A program made the translations under genes and the position numbers. This document shows positions 34,324-43,458 of a stretch of DNA of 64,000 nt, in pieces. Positions within the stretch are counted from its first letter, which is position 1. Each line of letters begins with the position of its first letter. Under the pieces are notes generated by a model. It did no database searches and was not told the DNA's origin. It saw only the letters and a program-made list of their open reading frames with translations. Origin of the DNA: Prevotella sp. (lineage in GTDB: Bacteria > Bacteroidota > Bacteroidia > Bacteroidales > Bacteroidaceae); NCBI GenBank assembly GCA_017554105.1, contig JAFZIY010000015.1, positions 62,001 through 126,000 of the forward strand. The letters run 5' to 3'.

Positions 34324-34968
34324 TCAAAAATACTCCACCAACTGACCAGCCAATGCTGAAAGTTCCTCTGGGTTTTCGTTTCCAAAGCGCTGCCATACCT
34401 TCTGACATGGAGCAAGAAGACTGCTGAAAATCATCTCCTCACGCTTCAGGTATGGGTCAAATATCTGGTATATGTCCATCACCTCAACCACAACGCTCGG
34501 TTTTATCTTCATTTTTCTCGCCAGTTGCTGTATCTCGGGTGTCTCCTCCACCATAGTAATGGGTGTCAGTTGGAAATAGAGATTAAGTATCATCACCAGC
34601 ATCACTGGCTTCAGTTCTGGCCTTTCGTCTATAGGACGGAAATACTTCTCAAAACTCTCGTTCACCTCCACGCCTTCATAGAATTCATCAGCATTGCTGA
34701 AACCCTTCATCTGACGCAGTTTCTTTATGCCTTTTGAGAGTTTCTGAGGGTTTTGGCCGTAAGTCTTCCATAGTTTCTCTATCCTCGGCTCATCTAAACT
34801 GCGCAACCTGAACATCTTCTCGCGCAGCACCTGCGGCGGTATGTGTAGTTCCAAACTCAGTTCAACGAGTTTTTTACTGTACAGCGGTTTCACTCCTGCC
34901 GGCTTTTTCAGATACAATTGCATCAGTAAAAGCCAGTATTCATCCTGCCATAGATTGTCCTTAGCCAT
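34324..34968 (-). CDS. Conserved protein upstream of rpoN, unknown
   Basis: 214 residues, charged and mostly helical, probably cytoplasmic; no signal peptide or motif. Two helical halves (about 1-90 and 120-214), including PLYSKKLVELSLELHIPPQV and MKIKPSVVVEVMDIYQIFDP, look like distantly repeated helix-turn-helix-type modules, perhaps DNA-binding. I know it only as a gene that often accompanies rpoN in Bacteroidota. A -7 element at 34987-34994 covers the upstream ATG at 34989, so the start MAKDNLW at 34968 is preferred. Heads the operon. Confidence 0.7.
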   Translation of the reverse strand: MAKDNLWQDEYWLLLMQLYLKKPAGVKPLYSKKLVELSLELHIPPQVLREKMFRLRSLDEPRIEKLWKTYGQNPQKLSKGIKKLRQMKGFSNADEFYEGVEVNESFEKYFRPIDERPELKPVMLVMILNLYFQLTPITMVEETPEIQQLARKMKIKPSVVVEVMDIYQIFDPYLKREEMIFSSLLAPCQKVWQRFGNENPEELSALAGQLVEYF

Positions 34969-34986
34969 AACTTTCTCTTTTGAATA

Positions 34987-34994
34987 CAAAGATA
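34987..34994 (-). promoter_or_regulatory. Promoter of the rpoN-ispG operon
   Basis: On the minus strand TATCTTTG, followed by TATTC, lies 18 bases before the chosen start at 34968. It decides the start of the first operon gene. Confidence 0.7.
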
Positions 34995-35084
34995 AGTATA
35001 ATTCTAAAAAAATAAAAATAATAGCCGAAAATTTTTCTAACTATTTTTCTATGCTTTACTTATTGCATTTCATTTAGACGCATA

Positions 35085-36173
35085 TCACCTTCCAAGCATC
35101 ACTGACAATACTCTCGGAGTGAGTCTTTTTATCAACGTATAAATGCCATAGAGAAGTAATATGCTTATAATATAAGACAGAACATCAGTCATTATATACC
35201 CAAAATCGGATGATGGCTTGAGCAATATCATTATTAACTTTATCATCTTACTACATATCAGACCATGCGATAGATAAATGAAGAATGCCACATCAAAATA
35301 CTTTCTTGCAGTATTTATAATACTCCCATGTGAGAGATATTCTAAAAATGAAATGTAGAATACTACTCCTATAACTATGTTAAGTAAGTTAAGGTATGAC
35401 CAATTCTCTATTTCATAGAAGAAAACTATACCTAATATAATGCTTACCAATAAGTAAAGAATAGTAGATAACTTTAAAAACTTACTGAAGATACTTACCA
35501 TATCCTTTCCTTTCACAGAGAAATAGGCACCTAAGGAAAAGAAGAACAATGCTTCTCTGGGAACATACACGCTTGCTGTCTCTATGGAATAGTATATCCA
35601 AAGAATACACATAAGGGAAAGGAATATTATTCCCAGTTTCTTCAATAGCCAGTATATAGCAGGAGACAACAGTACCATTACTATCAAATCCCTTATATAC
35701 CATAACGGCATATTTATAGGAGCGGTAGAAGTAGGGATATTAACACCTGCAAAACCTCCATCGTATATCCAATAGCATGAAAGTAAATTACCTATAGAGA
35801 AATTCACTTCCTCACCATATTTCATCATAGATACGAAAGGAGACAATAACACTATTACAAGCATTATTATGGCAAGGGTATTCCATATAATATACGGAAT
35901 CAACAGACTTTTTATCCTTCTACGAAGTTTTCTATAGTACTCTTCCATAGAAAACCTGCCACTTAGAAAGAACAAGTAACCTGAAATAACAAAATATATA
36001 GGAACACTATTACCCCTGAAAAAACCGCTTAATATACTGGTAAACCAAAACAATGCAGGATTCTTACCACTACTTACATCATCAAAGCATATTGTTCCAC
36101 AGTAATGTACTACAAGAACAACCAGTACAAGAAAGGCTTTCAGAAAGTCAAGGCTCTCTATACGTTTTCTCAT
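35085..36173 (-). CDS. Acyltransferase-3 family membrane protein
   Basis: 362 residues with about ten hydrophobic segments, starting with the family pattern RIESLDFLKAFLVLVVLVVH (conserved His at about 23) and SVPIYFVISGYLFF. Such proteins add acyl groups such as acetyl to surface sugars or peptidoglycan in the inner membrane. The gene is clearly richer in A+T than most of the window, as are its two neighbours to the right, hinting at transfer or a special chromosomal position. Confidence 0.85.
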   Translation of the reverse strand: MRKRIESLDFLKAFLVLVVLVVHYCGTICFDDVSSGKNPALFWFTSILSGFFRGNSVPIYFVISGYLFFLSGRFSMEEYYRKLRRRIKSLLIPYIIWNTLAIIMLVIVLLSPFVSMMKYGEEVNFSIGNLLSCYWIYDGGFAGVNIPTSTAPINMPLWYIRDLIVMVLLSPAIYWLLKKLGIIFLSLMCILWIYYSIETASVYVPREALFFFSLGAYFSVKGKDMVSIFSKFLKLSTILYLLVSIILGIVFFYEIENWSYLNLLNIVIGVVFYISFLEYLSHGSIINTARKYFDVAFFIYLSHGLICSKMIKLIMILLKPSSDFGYIMTDVLSYIISILLLYGIYTLIKRLTPRVLSVMLGR

Positions 36174-36225
36174 ATCTTAACCCACACAACCTTTTAACCT
36201 ATAACCCATAACCTTTAACCTTTAC

Positions 36226-37215
36226 TTAACTCAACTCCAGCATCCTTTCTATTGGTTTAACAGCCTCTTTTCTTATTTTCTCTGGTACCTCTACGTTAGG
36301 CCATTCATACTTAAGTGAATTATATATTTTCTCAAGTGAGTTAAGTTTCATAAAGTTACATTCATTACATGAACATCCTACACTACCCTCACTTATCTCT
36401 GGTGGTACAGGATAGAATTTCTTTCCCTTGCACTTACGCTCTATTTCATGAAGTATTCCGGCCTCTGTTGCTATGATAAACTCTTTCTTATCACTCTCTA
36501 TGCAATACTTCAATATTACCGCAGTACTACCCACTACATCAGCAAGTGCAAGTACCGGACCCTTACATTCCGGATGAGCAAGTACTATAGCATCAGGATG
36601 TGCCTCCTTTAGTTTTACTATCTCATCAACCGAAAAACGCTCATGTACATGACAACCACCATTCCATAACAGCATATTCCTTCCGGTAATACTATTTATA
36701 TATGAACCAAGATTATAGTCAGGACCAAATATTATCTTCTCATCTTTTGGTAAAGTATCCACTATTTTCTTAGCATTACCACTGGTAACTACAATATCAG
36801 TAAGTGCCTTTACCGCTGCAGTAGTATTCACATAACTTATAACCTTGTATCCAGGATGCTCCTTCTTATATTTCTTCAGATCATCTGCTTTGCAAGAATC
36901 AGCAAGAGAACAGCCTGCATTAAGGTCAGGACATAATACTAACTTTTCTGGACATAGTATCTTACATGTCTCTGCCATAAAGTGAACACCACACATTACT
37001 ATTATCTTGGCATCAGTCTTTGCTGCCTGTTGAGCAAGAGCCAATGAGTCACCTATAAAGTCTGCTACCTCTTGTATCTCACCTTTAGTATAGTAATGAG
37101 CAAGAATAATAGCATCCTTTTCTTTTGCCATTCGCCTTATTTCAGCCTTTATATCTATTCCTTCCTTAATAGGTTCATCAATGAAACCTTTCTCCTTCCA
37201 TTCTTTTTTCAACAT
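36226..37215 (-). CDS. nadA: Quinolinate synthase A
   Basis: 329-residue iron-sulphur enzyme that condenses iminoaspartate with dihydroxyacetone phosphate to quinolinate in NAD synthesis. The three Cys ligands of the [4Fe-4S] cluster are those of VMCGVHFMAE, NAGCSLADSC and VGCSCNECNFM; the substrate-binding parts NTTAAVKALTDIVVTSGNA and HPEC are also present. Length is normal. nadB and nadC are not adjacent. Its coding sequence is A+T-rich compared with e.g. fabF or leuS, and it borders the candidate origin. Confidence 0.95.
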   Translation of the reverse strand: MLKKEWKEKGFIDEPIKEGIDIKAEIRRMAKEKDAIILAHYYTKGEIQEVADFIGDSLALAQQAAKTDAKIIVMCGVHFMAETCKILCPEKLVLCPDLNAGCSLADSCKADDLKKYKKEHPGYKVISYVNTTAAVKALTDIVVTSGNAKKIVDTLPKDEKIIFGPDYNLGSYINSITGRNMLLWNGGCHVHERFSVDEIVKLKEAHPDAIVLAHPECKGPVLALADVVGSTAVILKYCIESDKKEFIIATEAGILHEIERKCKGKKFYPVPPEISEGSVGCSCNECNFMKLNSLEKIYNSLKYEWPNVEVPEKIRKEAVKPIERMLELS

Positions 37216-37277
37216 AACATTATCATTTTTTTATTTTAATTTTTTCTTAAAGAAAAAGAAATATAAGGATGATATGG

Positions 37278-37584
37278 TGTTGATAATGTGTAAAACTTTT
37301 CCATAAAAAAAGTTTTTAATAGGTTATCAACAGTTTACTGTACTTATAAACATTTTATAAAGAGGTTTATTGCTTCTTTATTAGATGTTTAGGATACTTT
37401 TCCACAATTTCCTTTTCTGCCTGCAAATATAATAAGTTTATATCTTTTTCTTTTATTTTTTAGTGGAAAAGTTATTGAAAAATAATAAATAAAATGGTTA
37501 TTTTCCACATATACACATGTATGTAATTATTTTCTGTGGATATTAACAAGGTTATAAACATAGTTTTCCACAGGGTTATCAACA
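37278..37584. other. Candidate replication origin: cluster of DnaA-box-like sites
   Basis: A 474-base gap, strongly A+T-rich, between genes that diverge from it. Compared with TTATCCACA, seven sites have one mismatch: TTATCAACA at 37324-37332, 37576-37584 and, reversed, 37278-37286; TTTTCCACA at 37398-37406, 37501-37509 and 37564-37572; reversed ATATCCACA at 37535-37543. Weaker ones (two mismatches) are at 37297-37305, 37344-37352, 37462-37470 and 37552-37560. T/A-rich tracts for unwinding lie between. No dnaA gene is in view. An AT-rich regulatory region is the alternative. Confidence 0.6.
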
Positions 37585-37639
37585 ATAGTAAAATGAAAAT
37601 ATTTTATAGTTTAAGATATATGGAAATACAATATTTTAG

Positions 37640-37647
37640 TATATTTG
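37640..37647 (+). promoter_or_regulatory. -7 element of the membrane glycosyltransferase gene
   Basis: TATATTTG followed by CAT, 42 bases before the ATG at 37690, matches TAnnTTTG. Confidence 0.6.
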
Positions 37648-37689
37648 CATTTATAATATAAGAGCATATATTCTCTGCTATTCCTTATA

Positions 37690-39069
37690 ATGAGGATAAA
37701 AGTATTAATAATAAGCATATTTACCTTTATAATAGCCATTATAGGCTTTAATACAGGTATATTCTGGGACAATACTACATTTGTCTCCGCAATGGGTAAT
37801 GTGCTTTATGAAAATGGAATATTTGCATGGGGAAGTATTCCGGCATCGTCAGATCCTGGTCATCCTCCATTCATTGCCACATTATTATCTGCTGCATGGC
37901 ATATCTTTGGAAAGTCATTATTAATATCCCATATAGTTATTATTCCATTCATCTTTGGTTTATTATGGCAAATATGGAATACTTGTGATTATTTTATAAA
38001 TAATGATAAAGAGAAGATACTTGCCTTCTTGCTTGTATCGGCAGATGCTACCCTACTCTCACAAATGACTCTTGTCACTACAGAGATACCTTTGCTTTTT
38101 TTCTTTTTCCTTGCACTTAACGGACTATTACGTAAAAAGTATTGGTTAAAGGCACTGGGGTTGATGTTACTTGGTATAGTATCACTGCGTGGAATGATGC
38201 TTTGTGGCGGACTTTTCATAGTTGATATAATACTTAATAAGCGTTCCATAAAATGGCAGCCTTATGTGATTGGTGCCTTGCCAGCCGTTGCCTTTATTAT
38301 ATGGCGACTTGCTTTCAAGGGATGGATAATATCCAATCCTGAGAGTAACTGGGGCGAGGCATTCGGTTATGTGTCATTATCAGAATTTCTGAAGAATTTC
38401 ATTTGGAATATAGCAGTCATAGGACAGCGCTTTCTTGACTTCGGTCGTGCCGTTCCATTGCTGTTAATACTCTTTACTATAGTATTGCGAAGAGGATGGA
38501 AAAAAGAGATTTATAAAAAATTATTGATAATAAGCCTCGGTTCTACTTCACTTATTTGGATAATAAGTTTATTTATAATAAATCCCATAGGACACCGTTA
38601 TTTCACGGTAAATTACATATTACTTCTGTTGCTTGCCTTCATGATGTTGCGTGAGTATGCACGCCGTTGGGTAGTATATGGTGTGCTTATAATATCATTA
38701 TTAGCGGGTAATTTAATAGTATATCCCGACAAGATGGCTCAGGGATGGGACTCATCGCTTGCACAACTGCATTACTGGGGTGTGCGCCGTGATATGATAG
38801 ACTATATAGATAAGGAGAAGATAGAAATAAAGAATATAGCCACGTTCTTCCCCAATGGTGGTGAGATAGATAATGTGGACCTTAACAACGACCATCGCAG
38901 ATGGGCGGAATTTACAGGCAACGAACCATACGTGTTCTATTCAAACGTCTTTAATCTTTCCGATGAGGAAATAGACCTTATCCATCGTGACTATCGTCTT
39001 GTACAGTCGTTCTCATCCTTTGGCGTACGCACCGAACTGTATGAGAAAAAAGCGGAGCAAACACCTTAA
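37690..39069 (+). CDS. GT-C-type membrane glycosyltransferase-like protein
   Basis: 459 residues with about ten membrane helices and a large C-terminal soluble part (about 355-459). The first loop reads GIFWDNTTFVSAMGNVLYEN followed by SSDPGHPPFIA, which resembles the acidic first-loop motif and the D..GHPP pattern of GT39/ArnT-type transferases that use polyprenyl-phosphate sugars. Probably transfers a sugar on the periplasmic side of the inner membrane. A+T-rich like nadA. No clear partner. Followed by a terminator hairpin. Confidence 0.65.
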   Translation: MRIKVLIISIFTFIIAIIGFNTGIFWDNTTFVSAMGNVLYENGIFAWGSIPASSDPGHPPFIATLLSAAWHIFGKSLLISHIVIIPFIFGLLWQIWNTCDYFINNDKEKILAFLLVSADATLLSQMTLVTTEIPLLFFFFLALNGLLRKKYWLKALGLMLLGIVSLRGMMLCGGLFIVDIILNKRSIKWQPYVIGALPAVAFIIWRLAFKGWIISNPESNWGEAFGYVSLSEFLKNFIWNIAVIGQRFLDFGRAVPLLLILFTIVLRRGWKKEIYKKLLIISLGSTSLIWIISLFIINPIGHRYFTVNYILLLLLAFMMLREYARRWVVYGVLIISLLAGNLIVYPDKMAQGWDSSLAQLHYWGVRRDMIDYIDKEKIEIKNIATFFPNGGEIDNVDLNNDHRRWAEFTGNEPYVFYSNVFNLSDEEIDLIHRDYRLVQSFSSFGVRTELYEKKAEQTP

Positions 39070-39115
39070 AACAGAAAAACGACAATAGTAAATTATCAAA
39101 TAATGCAAAAACTTT

Positions 39116-39140
39116 ATCGCATATGTTCTTCGTATGCGAT
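39116..39140 (+). terminator. Terminator after the membrane glycosyltransferase gene
   Basis: ATCGCATA (39116-39123) and TATGCGAT (39133-39140) form an eight-base stem with a nine-base loop, followed by TATTTTTG. The T run is also part of the next promoter, so both are fused. Confidence 0.65.
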
Positions 39141-39148
39141 TATTTTTG

Positions 39149-39156
39149 TACTTTTG
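39149..39156 (+). promoter_or_regulatory. -7 element of the carboxylesterase gene
   Basis: TACTTTTG lies 61 bases before the ATG at 39218; the upstream start at 39134 would precede it and is therefore rejected. Confidence 0.6.
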
Positions 39157-39217
39157 CGAAGATTTACCGCAATTTATATTTTTATCTACAACAATAATAA
39201 TCGATTATCTTAACCTT

Positions 39218-40771
39218 ATGAAAAATCTTTTTTTATCGCTTCTGCTTTTTGTAGCAGTATCTGCAAATGCACAAAACCCAGTGTTAACGATTGAAGGTGG
39301 TCAGGTACAGGGTGTGCTGGCCGACGATCACCCCGATGTGTATGTTTATCGTGGCATTCCTTATGCTGCTCCTCCTATCAGGGAGAACCGCTGGAAGGCT
39401 CCTCAGCCCGTCATTCCCTGGAAGGGAGTGAAGATTTGTGACACCTTCGGTCGTCCGAGTTATCAGGCCATCCAGTACACTGGTGGTTATTACACTGAGT
39501 GGGGCTATGGCAAGGAGGCTGCTTTCAGTGAGGACTGTCTGTATCTGAACGTATGGACAAAGGCTCCTGGTCAGGTAAACAAGAAACTCCCCGTTGCCCT
39601 GTGGATTCACGGTGGTGGCTATCGTGAGGGCTTCGGCTCTGAGCCAGAGTTCGACGGACAGGAATGGGGTGCAAAGGACGTGGTGCTCGTAAGCATCAAC
39701 TATCGTCTCGGCATTTTCGGTTTCCTCACTCATCCTGCTTTGGCAGAGGAGAGTCCTAACCACGTCTCAGGCAACTATGGTATCCTCGACCAGATAGAGG
39801 CATTGAAGTGGATAAAGAAGAACATCGCACAATTTGGTGGCGACCCCAATAATGTGACTATCTTCGGACAGAGTGCCGGTGGTGGTAGCGTACGTACGCT
39901 TTGCGAGAGTCCTTTGGCTCGCGGCTTGTTCCACAAGGCAGTCATCATGAGTGCTCAGGGACTCAGCATCCCCAATCCCAACGGCGGTGGTATGATGGGT
40001 GGCCGTTATGGCGGCGGTTCCATCGAGGATGCTATGGCTAACTCCAAGAAGATGTTCGACTGGGCAGGAATGACCGACCTTCAGAAGATGCGTCAGGCAT
40101 CAACAGAGACCGTCTATGCATTGCCTACCATCTATCAGCAGGTAACCAACCCCGCTCCACAGGGTGGTGGCGGCATGCCAATGATGATGTTCAGAGGTAT
40201 GGCATTCATGCCGATGATCGACGGTTATGTAAGTGAGAAGAGTTTCGACGATGCCACACGCGGAGGCACACTGGCCGACGTTCCTTATATGATTGGCTTC
40301 ACCCTCAACGATATGGGTAACATGGCACCGAACATCGCCGAGTTCTGCAAGGTACGTGCAGAGAAGGGCGGCAAGGCATGGGCTTATGAGTTTGCCCGTC
40401 CGTTGCCCGACGATGGCTCTCATCCTGAGGTGACACAGCGCCTGAAGGGTGCCTTCCACTCCAGCGACCTGTGGTTTGTATTCAAGAGTCTGAAGCACTG
40501 CTGGCGTCCTTGGACCAAGGGCGACTGGGATCTCTCTGAGAAGATGCTCACGGCTTGGACAAACTTCGCCAAGTACAGCGATCCTAATGGTCCCAAGGGT
40601 GGTGAATGGAAGCCCTGCACAGGACAGAATCCAAAGTTCATGGTGTTCAAACTCAACGACAAGGATGCTGAGGCATCGTTCTTCGGCGAGCCGGAGATAG
40701 CTCCTCAGCAGGGATTCCCCTTCGGTCCTGCTCCTGGTGGCCCCGGTGCTCCTGGCGCTCCCAGAAGATAA
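39218..40771 (+). CDS. Exported carboxylesterase (type B family)
   Basis: 517 residues, signal peptide to about SANAQ, then an alpha/beta-hydrolase of the cholinesterase/carboxylesterase family. Markers: YRGIPYAAPPIRENRWKAPQ, EDCLYLNVW, oxyanion HGGGYREG, nucleophile Ser in FGQSAGGGSV, and the late His in KGAFHSSDLWFVF. The C-terminus is a Gly/Pro-rich tail (GPAPGGPGAPGAPRR), which is uncommon. It probably removes acyl or aryl esters from plant polymers or small molecules. Its neighbour, a Sde182-like protein, begins ten bases after it. Confidence 0.86.
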   Translation: MKNLFLSLLLFVAVSANAQNPVLTIEGGQVQGVLADDHPDVYVYRGIPYAAPPIRENRWKAPQPVIPWKGVKICDTFGRPSYQAIQYTGGYYTEWGYGKEAAFSEDCLYLNVWTKAPGQVNKKLPVALWIHGGGYREGFGSEPEFDGQEWGAKDVVLVSINYRLGIFGFLTHPALAEESPNHVSGNYGILDQIEALKWIKKNIAQFGGDPNNVTIFGQSAGGGSVRTLCESPLARGLFHKAVIMSAQGLSIPNPNGGGMMGGRYGGGSIEDAMANSKKMFDWAGMTDLQKMRQASTETVYALPTIYQQVTNPAPQGGGGMPMMMFRGMAFMPMIDGYVSEKSFDDATRGGTLADVPYMIGFTLNDMGNMAPNIAEFCKVRAEKGGKAWAYEFARPLPDDGSHPEVTQRLKGAFHSSDLWFVFKSLKHCWRPWTKGDWDLSEKMLTAWTNFAKYSDPNGPKGGEWKPCTGQNPKFMVFKLNDKDAEASFFGEPEIAPQQGFPFGPAPGGPGAPGAPRR

Positions 40772-40781
40772 TGTGTTATAG

Positions 40782-42185
40782 ATGACAACCATACTAAGAA
40801 CGATATTGTCTCTGACGTTGCTGTTGGGTGCAGCGACGACGTGCCATGCACAGAAGGCTCCGCTGAAGCCACGGTTAGTAGTATGTACTGACATAGCCCC
40901 TGCCGACGTGGAGCCCGACGACATGGAGTCGATGGTGCGCCTGATGGCATACGCCGACATGTTCGAGATAGAGGCGCTGATAACGACGGTGGGCTGGAAC
41001 TGCGACCCCTATCCCGGGGAGTGGTCACAGTATATGTACCGCGTGATTGATGCCTATGAGAAGGATCTGCCGCACCTGATGAAACGCTCCGGGCAGAAAG
41101 GCTTTCTCTCGCAGAAGAAGGAAACAGGAAGCCAGAGAATGGGTTACTGGCCTTGTGCTGACTACCTACGCAGCCGTGCCGTGATGGGAAGCATGTATGG
41201 TGGCATCCGCTCCATCGGTGAACGTAACGACTCACCAGGCAGTGAACTGCTGATACGACTGGCCGATGAGGATGATTCGCGCCCTATCTATGTGGCTGCA
41301 TGGGGGGGTGCGAACACATTGGCACAGGCCATCTGGCGGGTAAAGCAGACGCGGACGCCGGAGGAGGTGAAGAAGTTCGTGCGTAAGTTCCGCATATACA
41401 CCATCACCGACCAGGACATGGACTATGCGCACCGCATGGACCGCGCCCGCAGTTCGCACCAGTGGCTGCGCCGGGAGTTCAAGGACGACCTGCAGTTCAT
41501 CTGGGACGAGGGCACGTGGCAGGAACAGTGCGAACTGGGCAAGCAGCACTGGACCCAGCATCAGCAGAACATACAGGGCAAGGGCGCACTGGGCAGGGAA
41601 TACCCAAACTACAAATGGGGCGTCGAGGGCGACACGCCGAGTTTCCTCTATGTGCTTCCCAATGGTCTCAACGACCCTGAGGACCCCTCGCAGGCAGGAT
41701 GGGCAGGATATCATCAGCGAGGCCTGTGCCCTGACTCGCTCACCACGGCGTGGACCTCATGGCAGGAGCCAGTGCGCACCATCAGCGTAGGCTACAAGCA
41801 GCGTTTCTATCCCGATGAGTTGAACGACTTCATGGCCCGTATGGAGTGGGCAGACAAGGGCGAGGGCAATCATAACCCTATTGTGAGAGTCAACGGTCAT
41901 CACGGTCCGTCACCTTTAGTGATTCATGCGAAGGCGGGCAAGACCATTCGTTTGGATGCCTCAAAAACTACCGACCCTGACCGCGATGCCTTCCATCTCC
42001 TTTGGTGGCAGCAGCCCGAGATAGGAACGGCGAAACTGACTATCGATGACACCAGGAATGTAGTTGTCAACGTCAGCATCCCTGCCGATGCCGCGGGCCA
42101 GACGCTACACCTTATATGCGAAGCCAGCGATCACGGTCCGTTCAACTTAAAGTCATATCAAAGAATCATCGTAATCGTTGAATAG
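40782..42185 (+). CDS. Sde182-like protein (DUF1593, nucleoside-hydrolase-like)
   Basis: 467 residues with signal peptide (to about CHAQ). Residues 25-310 form a nucleoside-hydrolase-like fold with an acidic metal-site pattern (VVCTDIAPADVEPDDMESMV) and the region WGVEGDTPSFLYVLPNGLND; residues 370-467 are the Sde182 C-terminal beta domain (NHNPIVRVNGHHGPSPLVIH). First described as a cellulose-binding protein in Saccharophagus, but its activity is not settled. Adjacent to the esterase, ten bases away, so probably one transcript for processing of plant material. Confidence 0.82.
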   Translation: MTTILRTILSLTLLLGAATTCHAQKAPLKPRLVVCTDIAPADVEPDDMESMVRLMAYADMFEIEALITTVGWNCDPYPGEWSQYMYRVIDAYEKDLPHLMKRSGQKGFLSQKKETGSQRMGYWPCADYLRSRAVMGSMYGGIRSIGERNDSPGSELLIRLADEDDSRPIYVAAWGGANTLAQAIWRVKQTRTPEEVKKFVRKFRIYTITDQDMDYAHRMDRARSSHQWLRREFKDDLQFIWDEGTWQEQCELGKQHWTQHQQNIQGKGALGREYPNYKWGVEGDTPSFLYVLPNGLNDPEDPSQAGWAGYHQRGLCPDSLTTAWTSWQEPVRTISVGYKQRFYPDELNDFMARMEWADKGEGNHNPIVRVNGHHGPSPLVIHAKAGKTIRLDASKTTDPDRDAFHLLWWQQPEIGTAKLTIDDTRNVVVNVSIPADAAGQTLHLICEASDHGPFNLKSYQRIIVIVE

Positions 42186-42234
42186 AAAAGAAACCTTCCC
42201 GTTTAAAAGAGAGTATTAAAAATAAACTATAAAT

Positions 42235-43098
42235 ATGACACAGAACAAAACATACAAAACGGTAGTCTATTTGCTTTTTTCATTGGTAGTGTTTTCATGT
42301 GCAGACAATGGGAAAAAAAGCGAAGGAAGTAAAGGTCACAAGATTGAATATCGAGTTGTTGAATCTGCGAGTGGACACATTGATTGTGAAGAGATTTGGG
42401 CAACGAAGGATGGTCAATTTCAGAACACAGGGATTGAAGTCCTTGGCACGGTTTGGATAATTGACCAACGCGACTATGATGGTGATGGATTAGAGGAAGT
42501 TTATGTAGGCCAATCATCGGGAGGTAGTGCTATTTTGCCTCCATTTATCGTTTTTTTTGATAAAGATTCTAATGTTTTTCGGAAGGTCGAGTTTAAGAAT
42601 TTTGACGTGTATCTAAATGATACAGTAGAAGAATGGAACGGGAAGTGGTCTTTCACAGGGGGAAATGATGCTCACTACGAGCGATTCATTTTTGAAAATG
42701 GTCGAATTATAAAAGTCGATAAATACACGCGTCCCAAGCCAGAGGGAGCAGAGACTTTGCTTACACTATCTCCCTCCAAAATGTTTGGTGATGAAACGGA
42801 GGCTGAAGCTGGCGACAAGAAAACTGTAAGTTATGACCTTGATGGTGACGGAAAGAATGAAAAAATTGAATGTGAATATATGCATGGAATTTTGTGGGGT
42901 GACCCAGAGAGAGACCGCAAGCCTACAATGCATATAACAATTTATTGGAGCAAAGGATTCGCATCGGATTTGACAGGCGAAGAATATTGGCTTGAAATGA
43001 ATGTCCTTTCAACCAAGACAAATGGTGTGAACGATTTAAGCAATGGTCAGAAAGGTGTTACTTACAGATGGGATGGCAAACAATATAAACAGCAGTAG
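42235..43098 (+). CDS. Lipoprotein with FG-GAP-like repeats
   Basis: 287 residues; lipobox VVFSC. Two DxDxDG-type segments, QRDYDGDGLEEVYVG (about 82-96) and YDLDGDGKNEKIE, look like calcium-binding loops of the FG-GAP/VCBS kind. The middle is without known motifs. It follows the Sde182-like gene by 49 bases. Surface or periplasmic calcium-dependent binding is plausible. Base composition is more A+T-rich than in the two genes before it. Confidence 0.65.
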   Translation: MTQNKTYKTVVYLLFSLVVFSCADNGKKSEGSKGHKIEYRVVESASGHIDCEEIWATKDGQFQNTGIEVLGTVWIIDQRDYDGDGLEEVYVGQSSGGSAILPPFIVFFDKDSNVFRKVEFKNFDVYLNDTVEEWNGKWSFTGGNDAHYERFIFENGRIIKVDKYTRPKPEGAETLLTLSPSKMFGDETEAEAGDKKTVSYDLDGDGKNEKIECEYMHGILWGDPERDRKPTMHITIYWSKGFASDLTGEEYWLEMNVLSTKTNGVNDLSNGQKGVTYRWDGKQYKQQ

Positions 43099-43235
43099 AT
43101 TTGATTACACATCAGAGTCCGCCTAAGCGGATACTACCAAGTTTGGCTGGACAATCCGTCCCTATGTCCTTATTTTATTGAGGTTTTGGAGATAGTGACT
43201 TTTACCAAAAGTCACATGGTTTTTTGGTAAAGTTG

Positions 43236-43342
43236 TTACCAGTATCTGGTAGTGTCCTTACCAGCCATTGGTAGCGTCCCTACCAGTGCTTGGTAGCATC
43301 CCTACCAGCCATTGGTGACATCGTTACCAGATATCGGTAACA
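43236..43342. repeat. Five tandem 22-base palindromic units
   Basis: Units at 43236-43257, 43258-43279, 43280-43301, 43302-43323 and a last partial unit 43324-43342 each hold TACCAG...TGGTA (or GGTAA), a near-palindrome, at an exact 22-base step. A more degenerate unit precedes at 43214-43235. They lie in the 360-base gap between convergent genes; the rest of the gap holds an ACGAATTA-type repeat (about 43350-43370) and a C/G-rich hairpin. It is not a CRISPR, as there are no unique spacers. Confidence 0.85.
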
Positions 43343-43402
43343 AAAAGACTACGAATTACATGAATTACACGCGCTCGGCTCAGCCGTTTTACTCCGCCCC
43401 TG

Positions 43403-43425
43403 CCCCGCCCCTCAAAGGGGTGGGG
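43403..43425. terminator. GC-rich hairpin between convergent genes
   Basis: CCCCGCCCC (43403-43411) and GGGGTGGGG (43417-43425) pair over nine bases (one G-T pair) with a five-base loop. There is no T run, so termination is possible but not certain; it may be a dispersed repeat like those near 18840 and 30580. Confidence 0.45.
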
Positions 43426-43458
43426 AGACGTTAGGACGGGTGATGGGTATTAGGTGTT

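Noticed and set aside
43236-43342. CRISPR array
   Set aside because: Units are only 22 bases, follow directly with no separate spacers, and no cas gene is near.
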